Below are positions 25,868 through 36,218 of a stretch of 59,823 bases of DNA, one piece after another. Position 1 is the first letter of the stretch. The number at the start of each line of letters is the position of its first letter. The DNA comes from Synechococcus sp. CS-1331 (GTDB taxonomy: Bacteria > Cyanobacteriota > Cyanobacteriia > PCC-6307 > Cyanobiaceae). The position numbers and the translations under genes were made by a program. A model generated the notes under the pieces. That model was not told the DNA's origin, searched no databases, and was given only the letters and a program-made list of their open reading frames with translations. The DNA lies in contig JAHLYQ010000032.1 in NCBI GenBank assembly GCA_025127975.1, positions 1 through 59,823 on the forward strand, read 5' to 3'.

Positions 25868-26955
25868 CAGCGGCCGAGGAGCTGTTGCACGGCCGGTAGC
25901 TGGGAGGTGTCCTTGACGATCAGCACCACGCTCAGCCCCACCAGGAATACAAAGCCCGACTGCATGAAGGCCATCTGGAAGCGCTCGGGCAGGGGCTTGC
26001 CGCGCAGGCCCTCGAGCAGCAGCAGGGCCAGCTGGCCGCCGTCGAGCAGGGGCAGGGGCAGGGCATTGAGCACCGCCAGGTTGATCGAGATCAGGGCGGT
26101 GAAGATAAACAGGCTGCTGCCACCTTGCTTGGCCAGCGACGCCCCCATCTCCACGATCTTCACCGGGCCAGATACCTGGCCGGCGGTTTCGCCGAAGTGG
26201 GTGGCCAGGGTCACGAAGCCGGCCACGGTGCGGCTGGTGAGGGCGGCGAAGTCGTGGTTGGCCTGGCGGAAGGGCTCGAAGGGGCCGCGGGCGGGGCGGA
26301 AGGCTTCGGTGCCGTTGGGTTGGAGCTGGGCGCCGATGCGGCCGATCCCGCCCAAGTCGGCAGGGGTGAGCTGCACAGGCAGGGTCTGGCCGTTGCGCTC
26401 AGCATCGAGGCGCAGGGTCTGGTCGGGGGCGGCCTTGATCCGCTCCACCAACGCGGCAACGGCGCTCTGGCCGCCGCCAAGGTCGTTGCCATTGAGGCTC
26501 AAGATGCGGTCGCCGGCCTGGAGGCCGGCTGCTGCTGCTGCCTGGCCGGGTTGCACGCCGCTCACCAGTACGCCTGGGCTGGCGCTGAAACCGGCGGGGA
26601 TGCCGAGCACCAAGCCCTGGCCGAGCAGCACGGTGTAGGCGAGCAGCAGGTTTGCGAGCACGCCTGCGGCGATCACCAGGGCGCGCTGGGGCAGGGGCCG
26701 GTTGGAGAGCAGGTTGGGGTCGTTCTTGGGGATGGGGCTGTCGTCGTCGTCATCGGGAAAGGCCACGAAGCCGCCCAGGGGGATGGCCCTCAGGGCGAAC
26801 TGCACCCCGCGGCGCTTGTATTCGATCAGTACAGGCCCAAAGCCGATCGAGAAGCTGCTGACGCGGATCCCCTGCCAGGTGGCGGCAAAGAAGTGCCCCG
26901 CCTCGTGCACCACGATCAGCCCCGCCAGGATCGCCAGTGCGGTGAGAACGCCCAT
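25867..26955 (-). CDS. rseP: Site-2 protease RseP-like zinc metalloprotease
   Basis: Intramembrane protease of 362 residues. The first helix contains the zinc motif VVHEAGHFFAA. A PDZ domain lies near residues 130-200 (SGVQPGQAAAAAGLQAGDRI). The second zinc-ligand motif NALPLPLLDGG sits in a late membrane helix. It would cut membrane-bound anti-sigma factors or signal-peptide remnants. A cytoplasmic loop of ~20 acidic residues (FPDDDDDSPIPK) follows the first helices. It is co-translated with nth. Confidence 0.95.
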   Translation of the reverse strand: MGVLTALAILAGLIVVHEAGHFFAATWQGIRVSSFSIGFGPVLIEYKRRGVQFALRAIPLGGFVAFPDDDDDSPIPKNDPNLLSNRPLPQRALVIAAGVLANLLLAYTVLLGQGLVLGIPAGFSASPGVLVSGVQPGQAAAAAGLQAGDRILSLNGNDLGGGQSAVAALVERIKAAPDQTLRLDAERNGQTLPVQLTPADLGGIGRIGAQLQPNGTEAFRPARGPFEPFRQANHDFAALTSRTVAGFVTLATHFGETAGQVSGPVKIVEMGASLAKQGGSSLFIFTALISINLAVLNALPLPLLDGGQLALLLLEGLRGKPLPERFQMAFMQSGFVFLVGLSVVLIVKDTSQLPAVQQLLGR

Positions 26956-27081
26956 TCAGGCCCTGTATTGAATGAGCCCATTGTGCCGGGTTTGCCTGTG
27001 GGCAGGGGGCGGCATGCACGCTGAGACGCTGAACTATGTCTTGGCTAGGTCCAGCCGCTGCGTAGATCGTCCTGATCGCCG

Positions 27082-27315
27082 TCAATAAGCCTGATATCCA
27101 TGAAGCTCCGCCTTTAACTCAGCGATGGCCGACGCCCAGTTCTGAAAGCTTGCTGTGCCGTCCTGGATCTGCTGACGGCGCCTGTGCAGCTCTTCTCCAT
27201 GCCAGGAGAGTGAAACAACCTGTTCAGGAGTCTTGGACAGCTCAGACCAGAGCAATTCCATTGCCTGAATTTTATCTTCAATGCTCATTTGAGTGAGAGG
27301 AAGATCGACGGCCAT
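27082..27315 (-). CDS. Addiction-module antitoxin-like protein (PF09720-type), orphan
   Basis: A 77-residue protein starting at ATG 27315, after a strong GGAGG ribosome-binding site. LTQMSIEDKIQAMELLWSEL matches the N-terminal helix pair of the putative addiction module component family. The family tail follows as SLSWHGEELHRRRQQIQDG and ASAIAELKAELHG. In complete modules a RelE/ParE toxin comes directly after; here there is none before rseP (26956-27081 holds no matching frame). The longer frame from 27534 has no similarity upstream of this ATG. Confidence 0.7.
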   Translation of the reverse strand: MAVDLPLTQMSIEDKIQAMELLWSELSKTPEQVVSLSWHGEELHRRRQQIQDGTASFQNWASAIAELKAELHGYQAY

Positions 27316-27530
27316 CTTGAATCTCCCTCCAGTCAGGTGATGACTTGATTGTAGGCCGAAGTTGGTGCGGATTGGGAATTCTCGTTGCCTGCGCTTGAGC
27401 AAGCCCCTGTTGCAACTGGCCTGCTGTCGATCCGGCCCGTTGCCTCTCTCGGCATCCACCAGGCGCTCCATCCCTTCCAGTTGGGTTCTCAGGTGTTGGG
27501 GTTGATCCATCGTCCTGATCCCAGCCAACG

Positions 27531-27713
27531 TCACTCAAGACCGAGGTCACGTCGCACAAGCTCCCAGCTCACGGCCTCCTCAGGATGTTGCTGATGCCGG
27601 CTCCAGCGCCGTTCCAGCTCCGCGCTATCGAGGCTTTGCCACAAGCCCATGGCAAGCCCCAAACGCTCAGTTGCGGGGAGGGCCAGCAGCTCGGAGAGGT
27701 TGGTGAGTCCCAT
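27531..27713 (-). CDS. Second short antitoxin-like protein of the same family
   Basis: A 60-residue protein: MGLTNLSELLALPATERLGL then AMGLWQSLDSAELERRW. The LPATERLGLAMGLWQSLD segment is the same helix pattern (Lpxx-R--La--LW-SLd) as in the PF09720 antitoxin family. The tail ends with SWELVRRDLGL. No toxin gene follows. Together with the neighbour at 27082-27315 it suggests two eroded toxin-antitoxin modules in the rseP-serS interval. The bases between them (27316-27530) hold no gene I can support. Confidence 0.55.
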   Translation of the reverse strand: MGLTNLSELLALPATERLGLAMGLWQSLDSAELERRWSRHQQHPEEAVSWELVRRDLGLE

Positions 27714-27762
27714 GGGCAGGCCGCATGGATTGATGGCATCAGGCTAAAGGCTTAATCCGCCA

Positions 27763-29040
27763 TCACACCGCGCTAATCGTGTCGCTGCCGAAGTAGGGCG
27801 CCAGGGCGGCGGGCAGGCGCACGGAGCCATCGGCTTGCTGGCCGGTTTCGAGCAGGGCGGCCATGGTGCGGCCCACGGCCAGGCCGCTGCCGTTGAGGGT
27901 GTGCACCAGCTGGGTGGATTTACCTTCCTTAAAGCGGATGGCGGAGCGGCGCGCTTGGAAGTCGTTGCACACCGAGCAGCTGGAGATCTCGCGGTAGGAC
28001 CCGGCGCCGGGCAGCCACACTTCCAGGTCAAAGGTGCGGGCGGCGGAGAAGCCCATGTCGCCTGTGCAGAGATCGATGCGGCGGTAGGGCAGCTCCAGGG
28101 TTTCCAGCACCGCTTCGGCGTCGGCGGTGATCTGCTGGTGGGCGGCGGCCGACTGCTCGGGTGTGCAGAACCAATACAGCTCCACCTTGTTGAACTGGTG
28201 CAGGCGGATCAGGCCGCGGGTGTCGCGGCCGTAGCTGCCGGCTTCGCGGCGGAAGCAAGGGGTGTAGGCGGCGTAGCGCAGGGGGAGCTGCTCGGTGGGG
28301 ATCAGCTCATCGCGATGCAGCGCGGTGATGGGCACCTCGGCGGTGGGGGTGAGCCAGAGGTCGTCATCGGCGCAGCGGAAGCTCTCCTCGGCGAATTTGG
28401 GCAGCTGGCCCGAACCGGTGAGGCTGGCACTGTTCACCAGGATCGGCGGCATCACCTCGCGGTAACCCTTGGCACTGTGCAGGTCGAGCATGAAGTTGAT
28501 CAGGGCACGCTCCAGCCGGGCGCCGTCGCCGATCAGGGTGATGAAGCGGCTCTGGGCGATCCGCACGGAGCGCTCGGTTTCAAACAGGCCCAGCCGCTCG
28601 CCGATCTGCCAGTGCTCCTCGAGACCCTCCTCCACCCGTGGGCTGCCCCAGCGCTTGATCTCCACGTTGTCGGCCTCGCAGCGACCATCCGGGGCTTCGG
28701 CTGAGGGCAGGTTGGGCAGGGCGCTGAGGGCTGCGCGGATCTGCTGCTCCAGGGCCTTCTCCTGCTCCTCGAGGCCGGCTACCTGGTGCTTGATGGCGTT
28801 GCCCTGGTCGCGCAGGGCCCGCACCTCGGGGCCTCCAGGGGCCGATCCGGCCTGGATCAGCTGGCCCACCTGCCTGCCGATGCGGTTGCCCTCGGCCTGG
28901 AGCTCGCTGCGGCGCTGTTCGCAGTCCCGCTCCTGCAGGGCGATCGCCTGGAGGCTGGCCAGGTCCACCTCAACGCCGCGCCTCGCCAGCTGCTGGCTGA
29001 TCAGCTCGGGATTTTCGCGCAGCAGTCGCTGGTCGAGCAC
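27763..29040 (-). CDS. serS: Seryl-tRNA synthetase
   Basis: Class II synthetase of 425 residues. The N-terminal coiled-coil arm (residues ~30-105) reaches the long variable arm of tRNA-Ser. Motif 2 is FRREAGSYGRDTRGLIRLHQ, with FNKVELYWF after it. The motif 3 region is LNGSGLAVGRTMAALLE near the C-terminus. It charges both the tRNA-Ser in this window and its isoacceptors. It stands alone on the minus strand. Confidence 0.98.
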   Translation of the reverse strand: MLDQRLLRENPELISQQLARRGVEVDLASLQAIALQERDCEQRRSELQAEGNRIGRQVGQLIQAGSAPGGPEVRALRDQGNAIKHQVAGLEEQEKALEQQIRAALSALPNLPSAEAPDGRCEADNVEIKRWGSPRVEEGLEEHWQIGERLGLFETERSVRIAQSRFITLIGDGARLERALINFMLDLHSAKGYREVMPPILVNSASLTGSGQLPKFAEESFRCADDDLWLTPTAEVPITALHRDELIPTEQLPLRYAAYTPCFRREAGSYGRDTRGLIRLHQFNKVELYWFCTPEQSAAAHQQITADAEAVLETLELPYRRIDLCTGDMGFSAARTFDLEVWLPGAGSYREISSCSVCNDFQARRSAIRFKEGKSTQLVHTLNGSGLAVGRTMAALLETGQQADGSVRLPAALAPYFGSDTISAV

Positions 29041-29085
29041 GGGCCCGGAACAAGAGGCGCTGGGCAGCCTAAGGGGCGACTGCGA

Positions 29086-29994
29086 TCAGGACTGCTCGAG
29101 CCACCGCAGCAGGTCGTTCGTGCCTTGAAAATCGAGCACCACGTCCACCAGCGCTTCCAGGCGCTCCAGCGGCAAGGCGCTGATTGTGGCGCGCTGGGCT
29201 GGCTGTAGGGGCCCGCAGCGGCGTTCGAGCAAGCGCAGAATCAAGGTGCAGGCTTCTTGCTGGCGCCCCTGCTCAAGCCCCTGCTCAAGGCCCTTGTGCA
29301 CGATGTATTGATAAACGGAGGAGTCTTCGAGGATGCTCATGGCGAGGAGACGCTGAATCACGTCTTGAGAAAAGCTAAGGCCGGCCAGTAGTTGGCAGCC
29401 ACTGGTGGTGCGGCGTCGCTGATTCGGATCGGCAATCGTTTGCAGCCGCTGGCGCACTTGGCTGAGCAGTTGCTCGGGTGTTTTGGAGGGCGGCCGGGCC
29501 AGAACGGCCAGGGGCAGCAGGGCTGGATCGGCCAGCAGGGGGACTGGATCCTGCTCCCACAGCCGCAGGCTGGTGAAGTGATGGCGGGTGCGGCCGATGG
29601 TGAGGTGCTCGACCCGGGCCAGGGGGCTAGCGGTGGGCTTGAGGTGCAGCACCACCTGCTGGATTGGCCGGCGGAAGCGGCGGTGCAGCCGGATCCAGTA
29701 CTCGAGCATGCGTTCGGCCATCAGCGCATCCGGCCGTGTCTGAAACTCGAGGTGCAGGATCGGCGGGCCGGATCTGCCAGGGTCAGCGGGCAACAGGATC
29801 ACCGAATCGGCGTGGAGGGCATCGCTGCTGAGTTCGCGGTCCAGCAGCTGCCATGTCTGGTTGGTGTCGATGGCCCTCTCGGAGCTCGGCTCAGCTGCGG
29901 TCAGCCCCAGCAGCCAGCGGCCGATGCTGGCGGGGTGGCGGGCCACCAGCTGTTTGCAGAAGTCGTCGATCACCGCCCACAACAACAAAAGCAC
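29086..29994 (-). CDS. Rpn-family PD-(D/E)XK nuclease / DUF4351 protein
   Basis: A 302-residue protein. The N-terminal half carries the recombination-promoting nuclease pattern: ALHADSVILL (active-site D), PILHLEFQTRPD with the E-x-Q core, and MLEYWIRLHRRFRRPIQQVV. The C-terminus is a DUF4351-like helical domain: EACTLILRLLERRCGPL, then LPLERLEALVDVVLDF. An internal GLEQGLEQGRQQE repeat precedes it. Family members are horizontally spread and often degenerate. Starts: GTG 29994 or GTG 29973. A true transposase function is unlikely. Confidence 0.8.
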   Translation of the reverse strand: MLLLLWAVIDDFCKQLVARHPASIGRWLLGLTAAEPSSERAIDTNQTWQLLDRELSSDALHADSVILLPADPGRSGPPILHLEFQTRPDALMAERMLEYWIRLHRRFRRPIQQVVLHLKPTASPLARVEHLTIGRTRHHFTSLRLWEQDPVPLLADPALLPLAVLARPPSKTPEQLLSQVRQRLQTIADPNQRRRTTSGCQLLAGLSFSQDVIQRLLAMSILEDSSVYQYIVHKGLEQGLEQGRQQEACTLILRLLERRCGPLQPAQRATISALPLERLEALVDVVLDFQGTNDLLRWLEQS

Positions 29995-30072
29995 TAATGG
30001 GGGAGCTCGGCTGCGCCCCTTCCATCAGTGCCACCGTTGACGCGATCTGTCTCAGGCTCTGCCGGCTTGGGC

Positions 30073-30378
30073 TCAGAGCACCTGCACCACTTCGTTCACT
30101 TCGGGGATGGCTTCGCGCAGCTTGCGCTCGATGCCCATTTTGAGGGTCATGGTGCTGCTGGGGCAGGAGCCGCAGGCGCCCTGGAGGCGCACCTTCACGA
30201 TCGGTCCGTCGATCTCCACCACTTCCACGTTGCCGCCGTCGGCCATCAGGTAGGGGCGCAGCTCATCGAGGGTGCGCTCCACGTTTTCCAGGGTGAGGGC
30301 GTGGGGGTCGCTGCTCTCGGCGGGGGCTGTAGTGGTTTCGGCTGTGGTGGTCTCAGCTGTAGTGGTGTCAGTGGTCAT
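30073..30378 (-). CDS. NifU-like iron-sulfur scaffold protein
   Basis: A 101-residue protein ending in a NifU C-terminal (Nfu) domain: [34 protein letters not shown], then [17 protein letters not shown]. The CxxC of CGSCPSS binds a labile 4Fe-4S cluster for transfer to apo-proteins such as photosystem I. The N-terminal 25 residues are a threonine/alanine/glutamate repeat ([17 protein letters not shown]), low-complexity and probably disordered. Start ATG 30378 is preferred over the GTG at 30387. It diverges from lepA. Confidence 0.93.
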   Translation of the reverse strand: MTTDTTTAETTTAETTTAPAESSDPHALTLENVERTLDELRPYLMADGGNVEVVEIDGPIVKVRLQGACGSCPSSTMTLKMGIERKLREAIPEVNEVVQVL

Positions 30379-30455
30379 GGCGGGCACTCGGGCATTTCGC
30401 TCCCCTGAGCCTAGGAATGGATCGCCGCCCTAGGGCCCCTCCTTAGGATCGCGCC

Positions 30456-32264
<1,809 letters not shown>

Positions 32265-32338
32265 ATGGGCCCCACCCAAACCAGTTGCCAGGGTGTAGGA
32301 TTTGAGTATCTATATAGGTGGCGAGGGTAGTTAAAGCC

Positions 32339-32509
32339 ATGCCGCAAGCCAATCCCCAGCTCCCCCAATTCGTTTCGGCCCACCAGGCTGCCCAGCAGGC
32401 CCTCAAGCAGCAGCTGAGGCGCCAGGCTCTGCAGCGAGTGCGCCAGCTCACCAATGAAGGCCGCCACATCGAAGCCAACGCCCTCTGGCAGGAGCAGATC
32501 AGCGCCTAG
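32339..32509 (+). CDS. Small basic protein of unknown function
   Basis: A 56-residue, glutamine- and arginine-rich helical protein (QQALKQQLRRQALQRVRQL, ending GRHIEANALWQEQISA). It appears to be a single long amphipathic helix pair, typical of short conserved picocyanobacterial proteins. The ATG at 32339 is preferred to the GTG at 32318. It lies between lepA and the first pilin-like gene and may use a promoter near the TATATA at about 32311. Confidence 0.5.
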   Translation: MPQANPQLPQFVSAHQAAQQALKQQLRRQALQRVRQLTNEGRHIEANALWQEQISA

Positions 32510-32558
32510 CCAGCTGACCCTGTGGGAATGCTGAAGGGGTTGGTAAGCCCCTTCGGTC

Positions 32559-33050
32559 ATGGCTTCCTGGTGTATCCGGCAAAGGTCAAGCTTCAAGCGT
32601 CGCCATCCAGCAGCAGAGCAGGGTTTTTTGTTGCCGCTTTCATCGGCGGCAGCCCTGCTGCTTTTGGTCGGCAGCCTCTCGCTGCAAACGGTCTCCCTGG
32701 AGGCCCGGCGTCATTTGCAGCTGCAGCTGCAGTTGCGTCAGCAACAGGATCTGCTCAGCTCGGCGGCCCAGCAGCTGGTGGGCCGGCTCAAGCTGCACCA
32801 CTCCTGCTTGCTGGAGCTGCCCAGCTCCCAGTGGGCCGGGGCTCCCTGCCTGGCGGCTGAGGCGCCCGAGGCTTTGCAGCAGGGCCAGATCAGCAGCCAT
32901 TCCTACCGGCTGCTGAGCCTGGCGCCCACGCCGGCGGGTGCCGAGCTGCGGCTGGCACTCAGCAGCGGCGGCCCCACGGCTGCGTTTGCCCTGGTGAATG
33001 GCGCCTTGCGGGAGCTGGGGCTGCGTTCGGCCCAGCCGGGGGCAGCATGA
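32559..33050 (+). CDS. Minor pilin-like protein, PilX position, lacking Glu5
   Basis: A 163-residue protein with a 21-residue basic leader ending in EQG, then FLLPLSSAAALLLLVGSLSL, a type IV prepilin-like N-terminal helix. Residue 5 of the mature protein is leucine rather than the glutamate needed for normal subunit alignment, a feature seen in PilX-like or GspK-like initiators. Two cysteines (HHSCLL, GAPCLA) may form a disulfide. It is the first of four genes on this strand; the next starts inside its last codons. Confidence 0.65.
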   Translation: MASWCIRQRSSFKRRHPAAEQGFLLPLSSAAALLLLVGSLSLQTVSLEARRHLQLQLQLRQQQDLLSSAAQQLVGRLKLHHSCLLELPSSQWAGAPCLAAEAPEALQQGQISSHSYRLLSLAPTPAGAELRLALSSGGPTAAFALVNGALRELGLRSAQPGAA

Positions 33051-33460
33051 ACTTCGTCGAAGTGTTGGTGGCGGCGCTACTGCTCGCGGGCGCCAGCAGT
33101 GGTTCCCTGCAGATCTGGGCCGCGGCGGTGGCGGCCAGCCGCGGGGCGGAGCTGGGCCTCGAGCAGCTGGTGGAGCTCGATGGGGCCCTGCTGGCAGCTG
33201 AACAGCACCTGCAGCAGGCCCAGGCCGCTCCCTTGGCCGGCGATTGCAGCCTGGCGGTGGCAGCGATGGCGGCCGAATTGGCCCAGGCGCCCCTGGCTGC
33301 GGGTCTCGAGCGCCAGCTGGAGCCCCAGAGCGGCGGCCTCTGGCTGCGCTTGCAGGCGCCGGGGCTGCCCCAGCGGCAGCGTTGGCTCGATGCGGCGGCG
33401 ATGGGCTTTTGCAGCAGTTCCCCAACCCCGGAGGCAGGTGGTGATGGCACGCCGGGATGA
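33047..33460 (+). CDS. Minor pilin-like protein, PilV position, without leader
   Basis: A 137-residue protein beginning MNFVEVLVAALLLAGASSGS. The mature prepilin pattern (hydrophobic residue 1, Glu5, long helix) starts at the initiator methionine itself, with no leader peptide. The in-frame upstream codons (GGS) contain no start. It overlaps the previous gene by four bases (ATGA). The rest is alanine/leucine-rich with two cysteines (DCSLA, GFCSSS). The lack of a leader raises the question whether it is processed at all. Confidence 0.65.
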   Translation: MNFVEVLVAALLLAGASSGSLQIWAAAVAASRGAELGLEQLVELDGALLAAEQHLQQAQAAPLAGDCSLAVAAMAAELAQAPLAAGLERQLEPQSGGLWLRLQAPGLPQRQRWLDAAAMGFCSSSPTPEAGGDGTPG

Positions 33461-33938
33461 GCACGCGGCGGCGGGATTGTGCCTGGCGGAGCTGCTGGTG
33501 GCGGTGGCGGTGCTGGGCCTGCTGGCTGGGCTGGCCTTTGGCAGTGGCAGGCGCTGGCTGGCCCAGCAGCAGCTGGAAACGGCAACGCGCCTAGTGCTGG
33601 CCGGGCTGGACCAGGGCCGGGCGCAGGCTGGGCGGCTGGGCCGTCCCTGCGCCATCGCCCTTAGCCAGCAGGGGTGGCAAGAGCCCAATGGGGGCGGACT
33701 GCCCAGTTGCCTGGCCCAGCCCCTCCCCCTGCAGGAAGGGGTGGGAGCAGGCGCGCTGGAGTTGAGCCACAACCTGCCGGCGGCCCTGCGATTCAGTAGT
33801 AATGGCTTGCTGCTCGATGGCGGCACGGTGGTGCTGGCTGTGGCGGGCACACCGCTGCAGCGCTGCGTGGTGGTGGCGTTGCCGCTGGGGGTTACCCGGG
33901 TGGGCCACTGGCGGGAGGGAAGCTGTGCACCCGCCTGA
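33444..33938 (+). CDS. Minor pilin-like protein, GspH/FimU position
   Basis: A 164-residue protein. The leader MARRDEHAAAG precedes the prepilin cleavage site, and the mature part begins LCLAELLVAVAVLGLLAGLA with Glu5. The globular part fits a GspH-like fold: QQQLETATRLVLAGLDQGRA is the usual helix after the membrane segment, and PCAIAL and VLAVAGTPLQRCVVV supply strands and cysteines. The ATG at 33444 lies in an overlap with the preceding gene. Confidence 0.75.
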   Translation: MARRDEHAAAGLCLAELLVAVAVLGLLAGLAFGSGRRWLAQQQLETATRLVLAGLDQGRAQAGRLGRPCAIALSQQGWQEPNGGGLPSCLAQPLPLQEGVGAGALELSHNLPAALRFSSNGLLLDGGTVVLAVAGTPLQRCVVVALPLGVTRVGHWREGSCAPA

Positions 33939-34488
33939 AGCCACCAGGCGCCGCAGTGGCGCTGCGGGGATGTCGCTGCTGGAGCTGCTGCTGGCGCTGA
34001 GCGGCGGGCTGCTGCTGGTGGGGGTGATGCTGCAGGCCGTGCTGGCGGAGACCCGCGGCAACCAGCAGCTGGGGGAGCGTCTGCGGCAGCGGGCCATGGC
34101 GGGCCGGGCGCTGGCTTTGATCAGTGCAGATGGGGCGCGGACAAGCCGGCTGACGATCGGTGGCACCGGGGGCAGCAGCCCGGCCTGCGGCCTGGCGGGC
34201 CGCCAGGTGCTGCTCCATCTCGAGCCGGGGCTGGGAACGGGCACTGGGCCGATCACCTACACCCTGGGCCAGCCGCCTAGTGCCATCTGGCGGGGTGCGG
34301 TGCTGATGCGCTGCGGGCCGGCCTTCGGGCTCGATGGTGAGCCGAGTGCTGGCGCGAGCTTGAACCGGGTGGTGCTCGATGGGTTGCAGGTGGCTGGCAG
34401 CCGGGCCGAACGCATCAGTGGCGCTGTGGTGCGCGTAACCCTGCAGGGTCAGAGCCGGGTGCAGGGGGTGCTGGCAGGCCGCAGCTGA
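33925..34488 (+). CDS. Minor pilin-like protein, PilW position
   Basis: A 187-residue protein from GTG 33925, preceded by GGGAGGGA. The leader ends SGAAG and the mature part is MSLLELLLALSGGLLLVGVM, with Glu5. The globular part has cysteines in SPACGLA and LMRCGPA. Fourth and last gene of the plus-strand pilin operon. Its stop is three bases from the stop of the opposite operon. Confidence 0.75.
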   Translation: MHPPEATRRRSGAAGMSLLELLLALSGGLLLVGVMLQAVLAETRGNQQLGERLRQRAMAGRALALISADGARTSRLTIGGTGGSSPACGLAGRQVLLHLEPGLGTGTGPITYTLGQPPSAIWRGAVLMRCGPAFGLDGEPSAGASLNRVVLDGLQVAGSRAERISGAVVRVTLQGQSRVQGVLAGRS

Positions 34489-34491
34489 GGA

Positions 34492-35130
34492 TCAGTATTT
34501 GCTTGGTCGGGGCGCGGCGGTGGATTCTTTTGTGTAGCTGGAGCCGTTGGGGTCGAAAGGATCGCGTAAGGAAATGGCGTAGGTGACTGTGTGCGTGGTG
34601 GGTTCCTGTGCTGAGAAGGTGGTTACCCCAGTGGTTACCACTTCGGCCATGAAGTCTGCGCATGATCTGGTCGCGCCTTGGGTGCGAAGTGCTCCGTCGA
34701 CTTCGATCATGGGTCCGCGTCTCTGGAGCCTGGAAGTGCCTGACGCCGGCTCAGGCACCAGTTCGTAGCAGGTGGCTACATCGTATCCGGGTGAACCTGT
34801 GGCTGAACTTGCTCCGTCGCTGCAGCGATGGCTGCTGCCAGAGTCAAGAGGTTCGCAGGTGATCAGCTCAATCCCATTGCCAATGCTGCGCACACTGTGA
34901 GCTTCCACGATCTCCGTGTTGAGCAGAAATCGGACCCTGGACCAACGTTCCTCCAGTCTCATCTGACCACCCAGCAGCCGATTCATGCGGAGTTGGGGCG
35001 AGAGCACTCCGGTTGTGATTATTATCAGCAAAGCACTGATTGCTGTACCCACTGCCAGCTCAACCAGGGTGAAGCCGGTATCTGATCGCAATAATGGTGA
35101 AGGCAAGGGTCGCTGCACTGGTTTCATCAC
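34492..35130 (-). CDS. Minor pilin-like protein, PilW position (second operon)
   Basis: A 212-residue prepilin. The leader contains LLRSDTG, followed by FTLVELAVGTAISALLIII with Glu5. The globular region has paired cysteines (ITCEPLD, SHRCSDG, ATCYELV, RSCADF). An alternative start is ATG 35127. It is the last gene of the minus-strand operon, and begins directly after the stop of the GspH-like gene. Base composition is less GC-rich than its plus-strand counterpart. Confidence 0.8.
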   Translation of the reverse strand: MMKPVQRPLPSPLLRSDTGFTLVELAVGTAISALLIIITTGVLSPQLRMNRLLGGQMRLEERWSRVRFLLNTEIVEAHSVRSIGNGIELITCEPLDSGSSHRCSDGASSATGSPGYDVATCYELVPEPASGTSRLQRRGPMIEVDGALRTQGATRSCADFMAEVVTTGVTTFSAQEPTTHTVTYAISLRDPFDPNGSSYTKESTAAPRPSKY

Positions 35131-35664
35131 TCAGAACTTTGTGAGCACGCAGCTGCCATTGCTGCTGACATTACCCATCTCCAGATTGCCAAACAGGCCC
35201 TTGAGTTGGATGCAGCGGGATTGCACGTTATTGGCCATGGCAATGGTGATCAGCACGTCTTCTCTGGGGTACTTGCTGGCGCGCTGGGTGAAGCTGAAGC
35301 TATTGATATTGGCTGTGATTATGTAGTTTGCTCCACGGGCAGATTCAGGCAGCAGGTAAGGATTGTTGGGAGTAGCACATGTCTCTGATATTGGTTCTAC
35401 AATGCTGGCCACGGTATCTCCGCTGCTGATGGCGCCGGTTCTGATCAGCACCCTGCATGAGCTGCCCTTAAGGGCTGCGTTTCGCACCTCTTGAAGCCAG
35501 CCTGCAAGGCCGGTCGTAAGGTCATTCACCTGCGCTTTTTTATAGTTATGAATCATGGCTGGAAGACCCAGGCCTCCGATCACACCCAGTATCGCCACTA
35601 CTACCAGCAGTTCGAGCAAGGTGAAGCCGTGGCCCTCTGATTGGCTGTATTTCAAGGACACCAC
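35131..35664 (-). CDS. Minor pilin-like protein, GspH position (second operon)
   Basis: A ~177-residue prepilin: short leader SLKYSQSEGHG, then FTLLELLVVVAILGVIGGLG. The GspH-like body has MIHNYKKAQVNDLTTGLAGW, LKGSSCRVLIRTG and a C-terminal SNGSCVLTKF with a possible disulfide. An ATG at 35721 would overlap the previous gene by 70 bases. The GTG at 35664 or 35661, which overlaps its stop region, gives a normal leader and is preferred. Confidence 0.8.
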   Translation of the reverse strand: MVSLKYSQSEGHGFTLLELLVVVAILGVIGGLGLPAMIHNYKKAQVNDLTTGLAGWLQEVRNAALKGSSCRVLIRTGAISSGDTVASIVEPISETCATPNNPYLLPESARGANYIITANINSFSFTQRASKYPREDVLITIAMANNVQSRCIQLKGLFGNLEMGNVSSNGSCVLTKF

Positions 35665-36215
35665 TGGCTTACTGTTGGCGAGAGAATGATTTGGGTTGTG
35701 GGCCCTTCTGGTGGGCTCCATTCCACGATGTAGAGGTGTCCATTGGAACCGTTATTCGGATGTAACCTGGCCGTTCGAGTAATGGCAATCGTGCTGTTCT
35801 TGGGTTGGATGGTAGTACTTGAACCAAGCTTTTCCACTAGGGCCTGCGACAGGTTGGATGGGGTGTTTTTACAGAACCCCGCAAAGGTTGTGAAAGCCGA
35901 CAAACTATTTGGGCTAGGGGCGTACTGGTATTTAGTGGGAGGTGGCAGGGCAAGACTGGCCACGCTGCAGATCCCCGTGAAACAGATGTAGTAATCATTG
36001 AGCCTTTGTGTTTCAGCCAGATCAGCGTTGATGGCGGCGGAGACCGCATCACGGTTATTGATGCTTTTTACAGATTCGACTGACGAAGTAAAGACGCTTA
36101 TCAGCGCAACGCTTGAAACTGTCAGTATGCCAGCGGAAACGACTGCTTCCGCCAGACTGAATCCCGCCTCGCTGGCTTGATGCTTTTTAGCTTTCAGCTG
36201 GCGAATCGAGGGCAT
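35652..36215 (-). CDS. Minor pilin-like protein, PilV position (second operon)
   Basis: A 187-residue prepilin: leader ending ASEAG, mature start FSLAEAVVSAGILTVSSVAL with Glu5. The body has cysteines in YICFTGICSV and AGFCKN and ends SQWCP. It follows the large PilX-position gene by only three bases and is followed by the GspH-like gene with overlap, so it is the second gene of a four-gene operon. Confidence 0.8.
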   Translation of the reverse strand: MPSIRQLKAKKHQASEAGFSLAEAVVSAGILTVSSVALISVFTSSVESVKSINNRDAVSAAINADLAETQRLNDYYICFTGICSVASLALPPPTKYQYAPSPNSLSAFTTFAGFCKNTPSNLSQALVEKLGSSTTIQPKNSTIAITRTARLHPNNGSNGHLYIVEWSPPEGPTTQIILSPTVSQWCP

Positions 36216-36218
36216 GTC

